In this document: positions 8,907 to 17,648 of the stretch, piece after piece
Layout: each line of letters begins with the position of its first letter
Numbering within the stretch: position 1 is the stretch's first letter
DNA from: an uncultured Flavobacteriales bacterium
Lineage (GTDB): Bacteria; Bacteroidota; Bacteroidia; Flavobacteriales_D; Sanyastnellaceae
Assembly: GCA_937974555.1 (NCBI GenBank)
Contig: CALJKR010000073.1
Span: forward strand, 43,052 to 107,051
Reading direction: 5' to 3'
Length of the DNA stretch: 64,000 nt
Position numbers and translations under genes: made by a program
Notes under the pieces: model-generated
Database searches by the model: none
Told to the model about the DNA's origin: nothing
Seen by the model: only the letters and a program-made list of their open reading frames with translations

Positions 8907-10463
8907 TTATTCGATAATCAACGATTGAACCTCTACGGCCCCCGTTTTCTTGTTTAGAAACTGCACATGATAAAGGCCTTGAGGAAGGGCTTGTAAATCC
9001 AATTGTCCTTGGTTAATTCCACCGTGCATCCGCCAAACATCTTCCTTCACCAATTGTCCTTGGTTATTGAAAATCCTGACCACTTGCTGAGACGACAACG
9101 CTTGGAAACTGGTCCAGTAAAATTGACCTGTACTGGGATTGGGATAAAAATCCCATGTGGATTCCGGTGTTGGACCATTCTCTATGACACCGGTATTGTG
9201 TTGGACGATGATGTTTTCATCACCGGGCAGATAGTAAGTATAGAGGTAAAAAACTACCATCATTTCATCTGTCGTTTCTTCTCCCCACATCACCAATTGC
9301 GGTGGAAACGAAGGTTGGTTGGGGTTATTTACGGTATTGTCATAAGTCGCAACCGCTTTGAGTTGCGCACCCATGGGAACTTTGATGAGTTGGGGATAAT
9401 CATAGCCCAATTGCCAATGAAAATCCCAATTGGGAATGTCGATCAAAGGAATGGTATCTCCAGCATTTAGGGCAAAACTGCGAATACTTTTTCCGATCAA
9501 ATGCATATGAGGTGTGATACCAATGAGCGAGACGTTGGTAGGCACGTTGTAGGTAGCATGAAAAGTTTGCTGGGTATTGGCTGGAATGATCAACGCGGGT
9601 TCATCCAAAGTAGCAGGATCATGGGTCAAAATGGGATTGTACCAAGCCTCACGTGGGGAAGGATCTTGGGTGTGTTGGATGTTCACGATGGTCTGATCTT
9701 GTTGACCATTGGAACCAGCGGGATAGTGCATTTCAACCAAAAAATGTCCACCTGCAGATGCGCGAATACCAAATCCAAATGGTAGAAATTGTGGCCCTTT
9801 TCCAGGAACCCAAGCTCCGACAAAATAGGCATCAGTCGGAATACCACCACCTGTTCCGTTGGTCTGAAAACCAGGCATTCCATCGGCTCCATCCAAGGAC
9901 AAGCATGCATCGGTAGGGTCGTAATAAATAACAACGTGATGCACAATGTCGCTGTTGCCAGGAATGATTTCTATCCCATCAATGAAAGTGTCGGTGGTAT
10001 AATTGGGACTCAATACAAAGGTTCTGTAGTAATCACTACCAACGGCCAAACTGGTATTCAAAGGAGTTGTTCCTGTAAAATCTATTTGATTCAGTTGACT
10101 TGAATTGTTGTAAACAGGAGGAGCGGGAGCCAGACTCAAATCACCACTGGGTGCGCCACCAACAACCCAATCCGTGATGTTCTGTTTTTGCACATCACTC
10201 AACACATTTTCATTCATGAAATGTCTGTAGTTGGTATTGGCAGGATATGGAGGCATATAGCCCGTTGAAATAGCGGATAGGATGCTTGCGCTACTGTTGT
10301 AGGCATCATCATAGGTCATCAAGCTAGATGGTCCGATGCCCCCGGGATGGTGGCATTGGGTGCAATGGTCAAACAAAATGGGAGCAATATCTTGACTCCA
10401 GTTTTGAGCAAAGATCCCAGTGCTGGTCAAAACGACCCACAAAGCAAATATGTATTTTTTCAT
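8907..10463 (-). CDS. Secreted copper type II monooxygenase fused to a c-type heme site and a T9SS sorting domain
   Basis: This is a 518-residue exported protein. A signal peptide (to about residue 20, ending FAQ) is followed by a c-type heme motif CTQCHH (C34, C37, H38) with a GGIGP loop. Next comes a domain with all six copper ligands expected of the PHM/dopamine beta-hydroxylase family: H175-H176 in IVHHVVIYY, H246 in EMHYPAG (H240 is nearby), H319 and H321 in TPHMHLIG, and a methionine in TDEMMVVF (401/402). The C-terminus is a type A T9SS domain (DFYPNPSTGQFY to the end). By family it would hydroxylate or oxidise a substrate at the cell surface using ascorbate or another electron donor, and the heme could deliver electrons (inference). 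The ATG at 10463 overlaps the upstream stop by one base. Substrate is unknown. Confidence 0.8.
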   Translation of the reverse strand: MKKYIFALWVVLTSTGIFAQNWSQDIAPILFDHCTQCHHPGGIGPSSLMTYDDAYNSSASILSAISTGYMPPYPANTNYRHFMNENVLSDVQKQNITDWVVGGAPSGDLSLAPAPPVYNNSSQLNQIDFTGTTPLNTSLAVGSDYYRTFVLSPNYTTDTFIDGIEIIPGNSDIVHHVVIYYDPTDACLSLDGADGMPGFQTNGTGGGIPTDAYFVGAWVPGKGPQFLPFGFGIRASAGGHFLVEMHYPAGSNGQQDQTIVNIQHTQDPSPREAWYNPILTHDPATLDEPALIIPANTQQTFHATYNVPTNVSLIGITPHMHLIGKSIRSFALNAGDTIPLIDIPNWDFHWQLGYDYPQLIKVPMGAQLKAVATYDNTVNNPNQPSFPPQLVMWGEETTDEMMVVFYLYTYYLPGDENIIVQHNTGVIENGPTPESTWDFYPNPSTGQFYWTSFQALSSQQVVRIFNNQGQLVKEDVWRMHGGINQGQLDLQALPQGLYHVQFLNKKTGAVEVQSLIIE

Positions 10464-10753
10464 TACCAAAAGATTTTTTTGTACCAAGGCAATCGATTGG
10501 CATTGCCCGTTTTATTCGATTTTTTACGACTTTCCTTCATCCGCTTTTTGGTGGCTTTGTCTTGAATAGCGGCGTGCTTGTCTTGCCTCATTTTGTACTC
10601 CTCTTCCTTTCTTCTTCTATTCTCTTTTTGCTTGTTGGCGCCATCCTCTGGCGTTACTACGTTGGTTTGACGCGGGGGCTTGTTTTGGGCAGCACTCTCT
10701 TGCGCACCCAAAATCGCGAAGCAAAAAACCAAAGCACTCAATATTCTTTTCAT
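10463..10753 (-). CDS. Small, highly charged exported protein
   Basis: This 96-residue protein has a signal peptide (MKRILSALVFCFAILGAQES, cleavage probably near AAQ22). The mature part has about 70 residues and is dominated by Lys, Arg, Glu and Gln, ending in LPWYKKIFW. The middle is likely a single charged helix. I recognise no domain. Its ATG overlaps the upstream stop (ATGA) and its own TAA shares a base with the ATG of the copper monooxygenase gene, so the three genes are probably translated together. It may be a periplasmic or outer-membrane accessory of its neighbours, but nothing in the sequence shows this directly. Confidence 0.72.
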   Translation of the reverse strand: MKRILSALVFCFAILGAQESAAQNKPPRQTNVVTPEDGANKQKENRRRKEEEYKMRQDKHAAIQDKATKKRMKESRKKSNKTGNANRLPWYKKIFW

Positions 10754-11649
10754 CTAAACTGGTATTCGTATTTGTGAATCGTAATCATCTGACTACTGAT
10801 GTCTTGATGCAAGATAGCTTTAACCAATGAGGCATTTTGATAGAGTACTTCGTATTCTTCAACAGGGGTATTGTTGATGAACTTCTTGGCAAAAATGACA
10901 TTGCCTATTTTATCATATTCGTAGGTCACTTTCTCGATCTCTTGGCTTTGGTTGTCGGTTCGGATTACCTCCATTACCCATCCTCTTTCATTGTATCGAT
11001 AATTGGCCTCAATCATGCGTTTTGAAATCAAATATTCCTCTGTTTCTTTGATTAAAAAGCCTTGATCATTTCGCTCGGTGGTAAAGGTGCTGTAGGTTAA
11101 TCCGTAATTGTTGATGTTGTTTCTGACAACAAGGTTGGGTTTGGGGAATTGATATTCAAAAGAATTGGTTTCCACCAAAATCTCCCGCCGATCAGGACTA
11201 TTGTTCCCTCCAACGATTTGTTTGGTATCTTGTCTAATTAGTTTTCCATTGCTGTCGTAAGCGTGGGTGGTAATGGTGGTTTCTTGAGCGTTTTTGGATT
11301 CGACCGTAAATAGTTGTCCGACATCATTTCTTTTAAACAAAATAGAGGTGGTGTCGCGTTCGTAATTCTTGGGTGAGATGGTGGTTTTACTCTCTAAGAT
11401 TCCGGTATTTCCAAACTTGTAAAGGATCTCTTGCTCCAGGTCATCAATGGGCCTTCCTGGCATTTTTACTAAAATGTTTTCTTGAATGCTCAGTATTTTA
11501 TTTTCCCAAATAAAACTGCGGTTGAAGGTGATTGGATTTTCAAATGCCTTGCCTTCTTTGTTGTTGACCATCTGCGCAAATCCTATTGCGGGAATTGCGA
11601 AAGAAAGTAGGCTTGCAAAGACGAAAGATCTGTGAAAGGAGTTGAGCAT
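10750..11649 (-). CDS. Exported protein with YD/RHS-like text repeats, function unknown
   Basis: This is a 299-residue protein with a signal peptide (residues 1-25, ending in GFAQ). The mature region contains beta-rich segments of the kind YDSNGKLIRQ, RNDQGFLIKET, YNERGWVMEV and YDKIGNVIFA. These resemble YD/RHS-type or MORN-like hairpins found in many short periplasmic Bacteroidota proteins. No catalytic motif is visible. The start at 11649 overlaps the end of the yyaL-like gene by 67 bases. The overlap is real if the signal peptide is real, because a later start would remove it. The TGA overlaps the ATG of the next gene. Function unknown; the location is probably periplasm or outer membrane. 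Confidence 0.72.
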   Translation of the reverse strand: MLNSFHRSFVFASLLSFAIPAIGFAQMVNNKEGKAFENPITFNRSFIWENKILSIQENILVKMPGRPIDDLEQEILYKFGNTGILESKTTISPKNYERDTTSILFKRNDVGQLFTVESKNAQETTITTHAYDSNGKLIRQDTKQIVGGNNSPDRREILVETNSFEYQFPKPNLVVRNNINNYGLTYSTFTTERNDQGFLIKETEEYLISKRMIEANYRYNERGWVMEVIRTDNQSQEIEKVTYEYDKIGNVIFAKKFINNTPVEEYEVLYQNASLVKAILHQDISSQMITIHKYEYQFR

Positions 11650-13547
11650 GACTCAAAGGTACAAAGATGAAATTGCTTTTCCTCTTTGTATTTTCCCAAT
11701 AAAGCATATACTTCCGAAGGTTGATTGAGCTCGATCACTTGTATCCCCCATTGGCGGATAGACGAAATCTCTTCAACGGAGGCATGGCAGGCAATGATGA
11801 TTCCCCCATGTTGTCGGTACATCCATTGCTGAAGCCACTGCGCGCTGTATGCGGGGTGTTGACCAACTTCAGCTACCTGCGTCATCATGGCTGTGCTTTC
11901 TTCAATCCAAGGCGAATGCCCTTCAAGGATCCCGAGCAAGAAAAGATTTTGGCAGATGATGGCGTTGACCGAGGGCTGAACACTATCGGTAATCTCTTTT
12001 TTCTGTACAAAAACATCTTCTCCTTTTCCCAAGAAGTATAGTCCATCCCGACTGTCTCGGAAAGCCAACAACATCTTTTGACAATGCAGCGCACGTTGGT
12101 GATATGAGGCGTTGGTGGTTCTAAAAAACAATGCCAGAGCTGCCTTTTGCACAGTAGCCAAAGTATCGGAAAGAAGTGTTGTCAAATACCCCGTTTCATA
12201 TCTTCCTTGAATCCACTGGCCCTCTACCTGGAGATGTTGCGTCATCTGATGAAATAGCTTTTCGGCTTTTTGTAAGTAATCAGGTTCGATATAGGAAGCC
12301 TCGGTATATCCGATTACAGCCAGGGCATTCCATGTCGTCAATATTTTTTGATCGATGGCGGGAGCCATTCTATGCTCGTTGTATGATCGGAGTTTGGCAT
12401 GAAATCGTTCGAGAATTGCCAAGGCATCTTCGATATTTATTTCGGCGTCAATGGCCCAATCGGTGAGACTTATTTTTTGTCTAAGGACGAGTTTATGATC
12501 TTCCCAATGGCAAAAAGGATTAAAGAAATACAGTTGATTGAGAAGGTGAAAATCATCTCCTGCGCATTGTTCTATTTCTTGAATCGTATAACAATAGAAT
12601 TTTCCTTCTTCTCTTTCAGAGTCTGCATCTTGGGCGCTGAAAAGCAATCCCGTCTTGGCGTGGGTGATTGAAGCGTACCATCGATCAATGCTTTCAATAA
12701 CCAAGCGATATTCTGGCTTTGGATCCAATGCAAATGCCTTGGAATAAGCCGACATGAGTTGTCCATTGTCATAGAGCATTTTTTCAAAGTGTGGAATATG
12801 CCAAAATGCATCCACACTGTACCTTGAAAAACCACCTTGTACAGGATCATGAATTCCTCCCATGGCCATTTTATGCAAGCTATTCAATGCCCATTTTTTG
12901 GACAATGGGTAGTAATGACCATATTCTAGCATGGCATGGAGTAGAGGAGGCATGGGGAACTTGGGAGCATGGGCTGTTCCACCCCATTCCATGTCCTGTT
13001 CGCTAATCCATGACTGTATGGCATCATGATCCAACGAAAAATCGATTTCGTTTTTTTTGATGGTAGCATCCCAATCTTCGATGGCACTTTTTATTTGCGT
13101 AGCATAGTCATGCAATTGATGGGGTGACTTTTGATACAACTGATGAATTTCAGAAAGTATCTGAAACCACTTTGTTTTGGGAAAATAAGTACCACCAAAT
13201 ACAGGGGTGCCATCGGGAAGGCAGATGCAATTGAGCGGCCATCCACCGGGCTTTCCCATCAGTTGTACTGCGCTCATGTATGATTGATCAATGTCTGGCC
13301 TTTCTTCTCGGTCTACTTTGATGCTGACATAATGTGCATTGGTGAAAAGGGCAATGTCATCATCTTCAAAACATTCATGTTCCATCACATGACACCAATG
13401 GCAAGCACTGTATCCAATGCTAACGATGACGAGTTTATTTTCTGCTCGGGCTTTGGCCCAGGCTCCCTCACTCCAAGCTTTCCAATGTATTGGATTTCCG
13501 CCATGTTGACGGAGGTAAAGATTGGCGTGATGGGCTAATTCATTCAT
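11583..13547 (-). CDS. YyaL/SPATA20-like protein (thioredoxin-like DUF255 plus six-hairpin domain)
   Basis: This is a 654-residue cytoplasmic protein. The N-terminal thioredoxin-like DUF255 part shows NPIHWKAW, GYSACHWCHVMEHE (a CxxC pair at C49 and C52) and KVDREERPDIDQ, followed by GGWPLNCICLPDGTPV. The remainder (from about residue 150) resembles the alpha/alpha six-hairpin domain of N-acylglucosamine epimerase-like enzymes, with GGFSRYSVDAFWHIPHFEKM and FSAQDADSEREEGKFY. The family (YyaL in Bacillus, SPATA20 in animals) is widespread but its reaction is not established. The ATG overlaps the glyA stop by 4 bases. Length matches the family, with no sign of truncation. Confidence 0.9.
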   Translation of the reverse strand: MNELAHHANLYLRQHGGNPIHWKAWSEGAWAKARAENKLVIVSIGYSACHWCHVMEHECFEDDDIALFTNAHYVSIKVDREERPDIDQSYMSAVQLMGKPGGWPLNCICLPDGTPVFGGTYFPKTKWFQILSEIHQLYQKSPHQLHDYATQIKSAIEDWDATIKKNEIDFSLDHDAIQSWISEQDMEWGGTAHAPKFPMPPLLHAMLEYGHYYPLSKKWALNSLHKMAMGGIHDPVQGGFSRYSVDAFWHIPHFEKMLYDNGQLMSAYSKAFALDPKPEYRLVIESIDRWYASITHAKTGLLFSAQDADSEREEGKFYCYTIQEIEQCAGDDFHLLNQLYFFNPFCHWEDHKLVLRQKISLTDWAIDAEINIEDALAILERFHAKLRSYNEHRMAPAIDQKILTTWNALAVIGYTEASYIEPDYLQKAEKLFHQMTQHLQVEGQWIQGRYETGYLTTLLSDTLATVQKAALALFFRTTNASYHQRALHCQKMLLAFRDSRDGLYFLGKGEDVFVQKKEITDSVQPSVNAIICQNLFLLGILEGHSPWIEESTAMMTQVAEVGQHPAYSAQWLQQWMYRQHGGIIIACHASVEEISSIRQWGIQVIELNQPSEVYALLGKYKEEKQFHLCTFESCSTPFTDLSSLQAYFLSQFPQ

Positions 13548-14821
13548 GCTTCAAAAAGAGGACGGTGCGCCATCAAGGATTTGACTTTCTCTCTGATATG
13601 CGCTACCTGTGTATCATCGTTTCTGTGTAGTATGGCTTCATGAATCAATTGCCCCACTTGCTGCACGTCGCTTTCTTTTAGTCCGCGTGTTGTGATAGCT
13701 GGGGTACCCAATCGAATGCCTGAAGTAACCATGGGCGATTGAGGATCTCCGGGAATCATATTTTTGTTGGCTGTGATGTGCACATTGCCAAGCGCTGCAT
13801 CGGCCTCTTTGCCGGTTACGTTTTGGCTTCGCAAATCAATCAACATACAATGATTGTCGGTGCCACCACTGACAATATTGTAACCAAAGCCAACCAAAGT
13901 TTCTGCAAGAATTTGGGCATTTTTGATTACTTGTTCTCCGTATGTTTTGAATGAGTCCTCAAGTGCCTCGCCAAAGGCAATTGCTTTGGCGGCGATGACG
14001 TGCTCCAATGGACCTCCTTGCATACCAGGGAATACGCCACTGTCGAGCAAACTGCTCAATGTTCTCAATTCACCTTTATTATTGGTAATGCCCAAGGGAT
14101 TGGGACCATCGTTCCCAGTCATAATCACACCTCCTCTTGGTCCACGCAAAGTTTTGTGCGTGGTGGTGGTTACCACATGGCAGTGAGGAATGGGGTTGTT
14201 TAATAATCCTTTGGCAATAAGACCCGATGGATGAGAAACATCGGCTAAAAGCAATGCCCCCACTTCATCTGCGATTTGACGAAAGGCTGCGTAATCCCAA
14301 TCACGGCTGTATGCGGAAGCACCTACAATCAACATTTTGGGTTTTACTTCGTGGGCTCTTTCTCTGACGGTTTCCATCTCCACACGACCCGTTTCTGGGT
14401 TGACTCCATAGAAATGAGATTCGTATAATTTTCCTGAGTAATTAACTGGTGAACCATGGGTAAGGTGACCGCCCTGTGATAAGTCCAAACCAAGAATTCG
14501 ATCTCCTGGTTTCAATAGAGCCAACATCACTGCGCTATTGGCATTGGCACCACTGTGCGGCTGCACATTGGCCCATTGGGCACCAAACAAAGCTTTTAAA
14601 CGATCAATGGCCAATTGTTCCACTTGGTCTACTACCTCGCATCCACCATAATAACGCTTTTTGGGTAAACCCTCTGCATACTTGTTGGTTAAGATAGACC
14701 CTGCGGCCATCATCACTTGATCTGAAACATAATTTTCAGATGCAATCATCTCGATGCCTTCAGTTTGTCTTTTTAATTCTTCTTGAATGAGCTGCGCAAT
14801 CGCTTGATCTTTATACATCAC
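13544..14821 (-). CDS. glyA: Serine hydroxymethyltransferase
   Basis: This 425-residue PLP enzyme interconverts serine and glycine while charging tetrahydrofolate with a one-carbon unit, feeding purine and methionine synthesis. Motifs seen are EMIASENYVS at the start, the KYAEGLPKKRYYGG loop, SGANANSAVM, and LLADVSHPSGLIAKG (D194, H197). The PLP-lysine segment is VVTTTTHKTLRGPRGG (K223). The C-terminal DVQQVGQLI helix region completes the usual length. It lies downstream of purA in the same run, a sensible grouping with purine synthesis. It is 8 bases after the OstA-like gene, and its TGA overlaps the next ATG by 4 bases. Confidence 0.96.
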   Translation of the reverse strand: MMYKDQAIAQLIQEELKRQTEGIEMIASENYVSDQVMMAAGSILTNKYAEGLPKKRYYGGCEVVDQVEQLAIDRLKALFGAQWANVQPHSGANANSAVMLALLKPGDRILGLDLSQGGHLTHGSPVNYSGKLYESHFYGVNPETGRVEMETVRERAHEVKPKMLIVGASAYSRDWDYAAFRQIADEVGALLLADVSHPSGLIAKGLLNNPIPHCHVVTTTTHKTLRGPRGGVIMTGNDGPNPLGITNNKGELRTLSSLLDSGVFPGMQGGPLEHVIAAKAIAFGEALEDSFKTYGEQVIKNAQILAETLVGFGYNIVSGGTDNHCMLIDLRSQNVTGKEADAALGNVHITANKNMIPGDPQSPMVTSGIRLGTPAITTRGLKESDVQQVGQLIHEAILHRNDDTQVAHIREKVKSLMAHRPLFEA

Positions 14822-14829
14822 TTTACTTT

Positions 14830-16332
14830 TTAATGGAATATTTTTCTTTCAGGTCGTTGTTCAATAAGCCAACTGAAACCTTTTAATTTTTTCTCTTCTT
14901 TTTCAGAAAGTTGTTGCGGAATAAAATGAGAATCGGGTTCCTTTTTTAATCCTATTTGTGTGATTTTTCTTTCTTTGACATGTATGCTGATGTTGCTGCA
15001 TTCCGCCTTGTTTATACCGATTGGGGAAGTACTGTCTTCTTTTTCCAATGGGAAATAAATCAATTGACCATTCCCATTGACATCTACTCGATACAATTCT
15101 CCTTCTTTGAAGTAGCCAACGACATCTCTCCCTTTGATTTGGTCGTAATACGAGGTGTCATTTTCAATGGTTTGAGAGATAATCATGGAATTTTTTCTTA
15201 CAAAAAACCGATTCGGATTGTTGTTTTTAATTTCAACTCGCATGGAGTCTCCAGAAATTTGACGATAACCGGCCCAAAGAATGGGGTTGTCAAAGAAGTA
15301 TAACGTACTGTCGCTGGATTGGAAAACCAAGGAATCTGCTTTGCCCTGAAATTCAGGGTGATAAAATTTGGCTTGATTGTAGGCTTTGATTATATCACCA
15401 TTGATGCTGTCTTTTTTCATCCAAAGCGTATCGGCTTGCATCATCAAAGTATCGCTCTCAAGCACATTGTAGTATTGGGGTGCTTGCGTTACCCATTGTA
15501 TACCTGAATTTTGAAAGTATTGGCCCCTACCTCCGGTAATCCATTTGTTCTCCACAGTGTCTTTTATTTCAACGTGTCCCTTGGCCTTGCCCCAACCTTC
15601 TTTGCCATTGAAGTATAGGGTATCGGCAGTAAGCACTTGGGCGTTGGAGATCAATTTTGGATGATCCATCATCTCTGAGTATTCCGTTTTGGTATTGTAA
15701 AATCCTTTGGAGCAAAACAGTTTTTCTTCCTTAGATATAACGCTCGTTGGCGCCATGTAATGGGCCACTTCTTTGAGATTGTCGTATTTGAGTTTTTCTG
15801 TTTTTAAGGTGTATGTTTCGTTTTGAAGCACCACATTTTTTTCGAAAAATGAGATTCCTGAATCAGTATTGTAATTTCCCTTGTTACTTGTTAGTGTATT
15901 CTTTTTGTTTTCTGAAACAATTTTTCCTCCTCCAAAGTAACTTGCGATATGTGTTCCCAAGAGGTATTCCATTTTGGGCGAAGTTAAAGTCATGTTTTCA
16001 TCCACAAGTTTGGCATTTCCGCTCAGAACGGCTTTGTTTTCATCATTTCGATAAAACAATTCATCTCCGGTAAGGGTATAGTCTCCGGGTTTCACAATTC
16101 GAATCAATCCAAAGGCTTTGAAGTCCCGATTGTCATACCAATAAGCGCTATCGCAATACAGATGGTTGCCACCTCTTTCAAAATGAACATTGCCAATGAC
16201 GCGTTGCGCGTCGACCAATTTTTTTGAATAGTATATATTATCCGAATAAACAAGTTGCACTTTGTCTTGTCCCCATAAGTTTGGGAGGCCTGCTAAAATG
16301 AGCAATCCCAATAGGAACAAGCGAGACATCAT
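14830..16332 (-). CDS. OstA/LptA-like periplasmic protein (LPS transport domain)
   Basis: This 500-residue protein has a signal peptide (MMSRLFLLGLLILAGLPNLWG). The mature part is built of repeated OstA/LptA-type beta-jellyroll segments, for example VIGNVHFERGGNHLYCDSAYW, YTLTGDELFYR, AVLSGNAKLVDENMTLTSP and GKAKGHVEIKDT. These domains form a hydrophobic groove that carries lipopolysaccharide across the periplasm. Bacteroidota carry such long OstA-like proteins, often next to purA as here. It could be an LptA-type bridge protein or an accessory to LptD. The C-terminus (from about 470) is lysine-rich. The ATG overlaps the purA stop (ATGATGA), so translation is probably coupled to purA. The domain call is solid; the exact Lpt role is inferred. 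Confidence 0.82.
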   Translation of the reverse strand: MMSRLFLLGLLILAGLPNLWGQDKVQLVYSDNIYYSKKLVDAQRVIGNVHFERGGNHLYCDSAYWYDNRDFKAFGLIRIVKPGDYTLTGDELFYRNDENKAVLSGNAKLVDENMTLTSPKMEYLLGTHIASYFGGGKIVSENKKNTLTSNKGNYNTDSGISFFEKNVVLQNETYTLKTEKLKYDNLKEVAHYMAPTSVISKEEKLFCSKGFYNTKTEYSEMMDHPKLISNAQVLTADTLYFNGKEGWGKAKGHVEIKDTVENKWITGGRGQYFQNSGIQWVTQAPQYYNVLESDTLMMQADTLWMKKDSINGDIIKAYNQAKFYHPEFQGKADSLVFQSSDSTLYFFDNPILWAGYRQISGDSMRVEIKNNNPNRFFVRKNSMIISQTIENDTSYYDQIKGRDVVGYFKEGELYRVDVNGNGQLIYFPLEKEDSTSPIGINKAECSNISIHVKERKITQIGLKKEPDSHFIPQQLSEKEEKKLKGFSWLIEQRPERKIFH

Positions 16333-17606
16333 GCTTTCATGGATATGGTTTGCTTGCGATCAGGTCCCACAGACACGTAAGTAATCGGCAATTCTAACGC
16401 TTGCTCAATAAAGGCAATATACTGGTTAAGTTCTGCCGGAAATTGTGATTTGTTTTCCAGTTGAGTCAAGTCCATTTTCCAGCCAGGAACACTAGTGAAT
16501 ACTGGTTCCAACGTTTCAGCGTGACTGTCATAGGGCAAATAGTCGATCAACTCTCCTTTCCAACGGTAGTGGGTACAGATTTGAATCTCGTCAAAAATGC
16601 TTAAAACATCGGCCTTCATCATGAACAATTCTGTTACACCATTGATCATGCAAGCGTATTTCAATGCAGGAATATCCAACCAGCCACAACGACGCGCGCG
16701 ACCTGTGGTGGAGCCAAACTCATGGCCTTCTTGACGCATTCTTTCTCCCGTTTCTTCATGAAGTTCAGTTGGGAAAGGACCAGAACCCACGCGGGTGCAA
16801 TAGGCTTTGAAAATGCCGAATACATCCCCAATTCGATTGGGGGCAACGCCCAATCCAGTGCATGCTCCTGCGGTAACAGTGTTGCTGGAGGTTACAAAAG
16901 GGTACGAACCAAAATCAATATCTAACAATGAACCTTGCGCGCCTTCTGCCAATATCTTTTTACCTGATTTTAATGCAGAATTCAAGTAGAGCTCACTATC
17001 GATGATCTGAAGCGTTTTCAAATACTGCACGCTTGCCAACCATTCTGCTTCCATGGGAGCCAAATCAAATTCAAAATTATATTGGCTAAGCATTTTCAAA
17101 TGCTTTTCTTTGAGTTCGTTGTATTTGGTTTCAAAATTAGATTCCAAAACATCCCCAACACGCAGACCATTTCTGCCCGTTTTATCCATGTATGTTGGCC
17201 CTATGCCCTTGAGAGTAGAACCAATTTTTGCACTCCCTTTGGCGGCCTCTGATGCCGCATCCAATAAGCGATGGGTAGGTAAAATCAAATGCGCTTTTCG
17301 AGATATTAAAAGTCGACTTTGGAAATCGATATTGCGCTCCGTCAATTTATCCAATTCTTTTTTAAAGATGATTGGATCAATCACAACTCCATTTCCAATG
17401 ACATTTTGAACATTAGAATGGAATATGCCAGATGGAATGGTGTGCAAGACATGTTTAATGCCATCAAACAAAAGCGTGTGGCCAGCGTTTGGCCCCCCTT
17501 GAAAGCGTGCAATGATATCGTAATGTGGGGTTAAAACATCAACAATTTTCCCCTTTCCTTCATCTCCCCATTGTAATCCGAGAAGAACCGCAGTTTTTTG
17601 AATCAT
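16329..17606 (-). CDS. purA: Adenylosuccinate synthetase
   Basis: This 425-residue GTP-dependent enzyme joins IMP and aspartate, the first committed step to AMP. The N-terminal GLQWGDEGKGKIVD loop carries the catalytic Asp and P-loop. FQGGPNAGHTLLFDG holds the catalytic His. Other motifs are GNGVVIDP, KGIGPTYMDKTGR, EGAQGSLLDIDFGSYPFVTSS, TTGRARRCGWLD and VGPDRKQTI. The start at 17606 (MIQKTAVLLG) is used; the longer frame at 17624 adds six residues atypical of the family. A TATTTTTG element sits 15 bases upstream, so purA may be transcribed separately from fur as well as with it. Its TGA overlaps the OstA-like start. Confidence 0.96.
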   Translation of the reverse strand: MIQKTAVLLGLQWGDEGKGKIVDVLTPHYDIIARFQGGPNAGHTLLFDGIKHVLHTIPSGIFHSNVQNVIGNGVVIDPIIFKKELDKLTERNIDFQSRLLISRKAHLILPTHRLLDAASEAAKGSAKIGSTLKGIGPTYMDKTGRNGLRVGDVLESNFETKYNELKEKHLKMLSQYNFEFDLAPMEAEWLASVQYLKTLQIIDSELYLNSALKSGKKILAEGAQGSLLDIDFGSYPFVTSSNTVTAGACTGLGVAPNRIGDVFGIFKAYCTRVGSGPFPTELHEETGERMRQEGHEFGSTTGRARRCGWLDIPALKYACMINGVTELFMMKADVLSIFDEIQICTHYRWKGELIDYLPYDSHAETLEPVFTSVPGWKMDLTQLENKSQFPAELNQYIAFIEQALELPITYVSVGPDRKQTISMKA

Positions 17607-17621
17607 ACTATTGGTAAAGCG

Positions 17622-17629
17622 CAAAAATA
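17622..17629 (-). promoter_or_regulatory. Bacteroidota -7 element upstream of purA
   Basis: On the minus strand this reads TATTTTTG, an exact TAnnTTTG match ending 15 bases before the purA ATG, in the 42-base fur-purA gap. No TTG -33 box was seen at 17-23 bases upstream. It suggests an internal promoter inside the rel-fur-purA run. Confidence 0.45.
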
Positions 17630-17648
17630 AATCGAAAATGGATGCGAA

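Noticed and set aside
9003..9470. A 155-codon + strand frame inside the copper monooxygenase gene
   Set aside because: It is antisense to a gene with a full set of copper ligands and a sorting domain. The product looks random.
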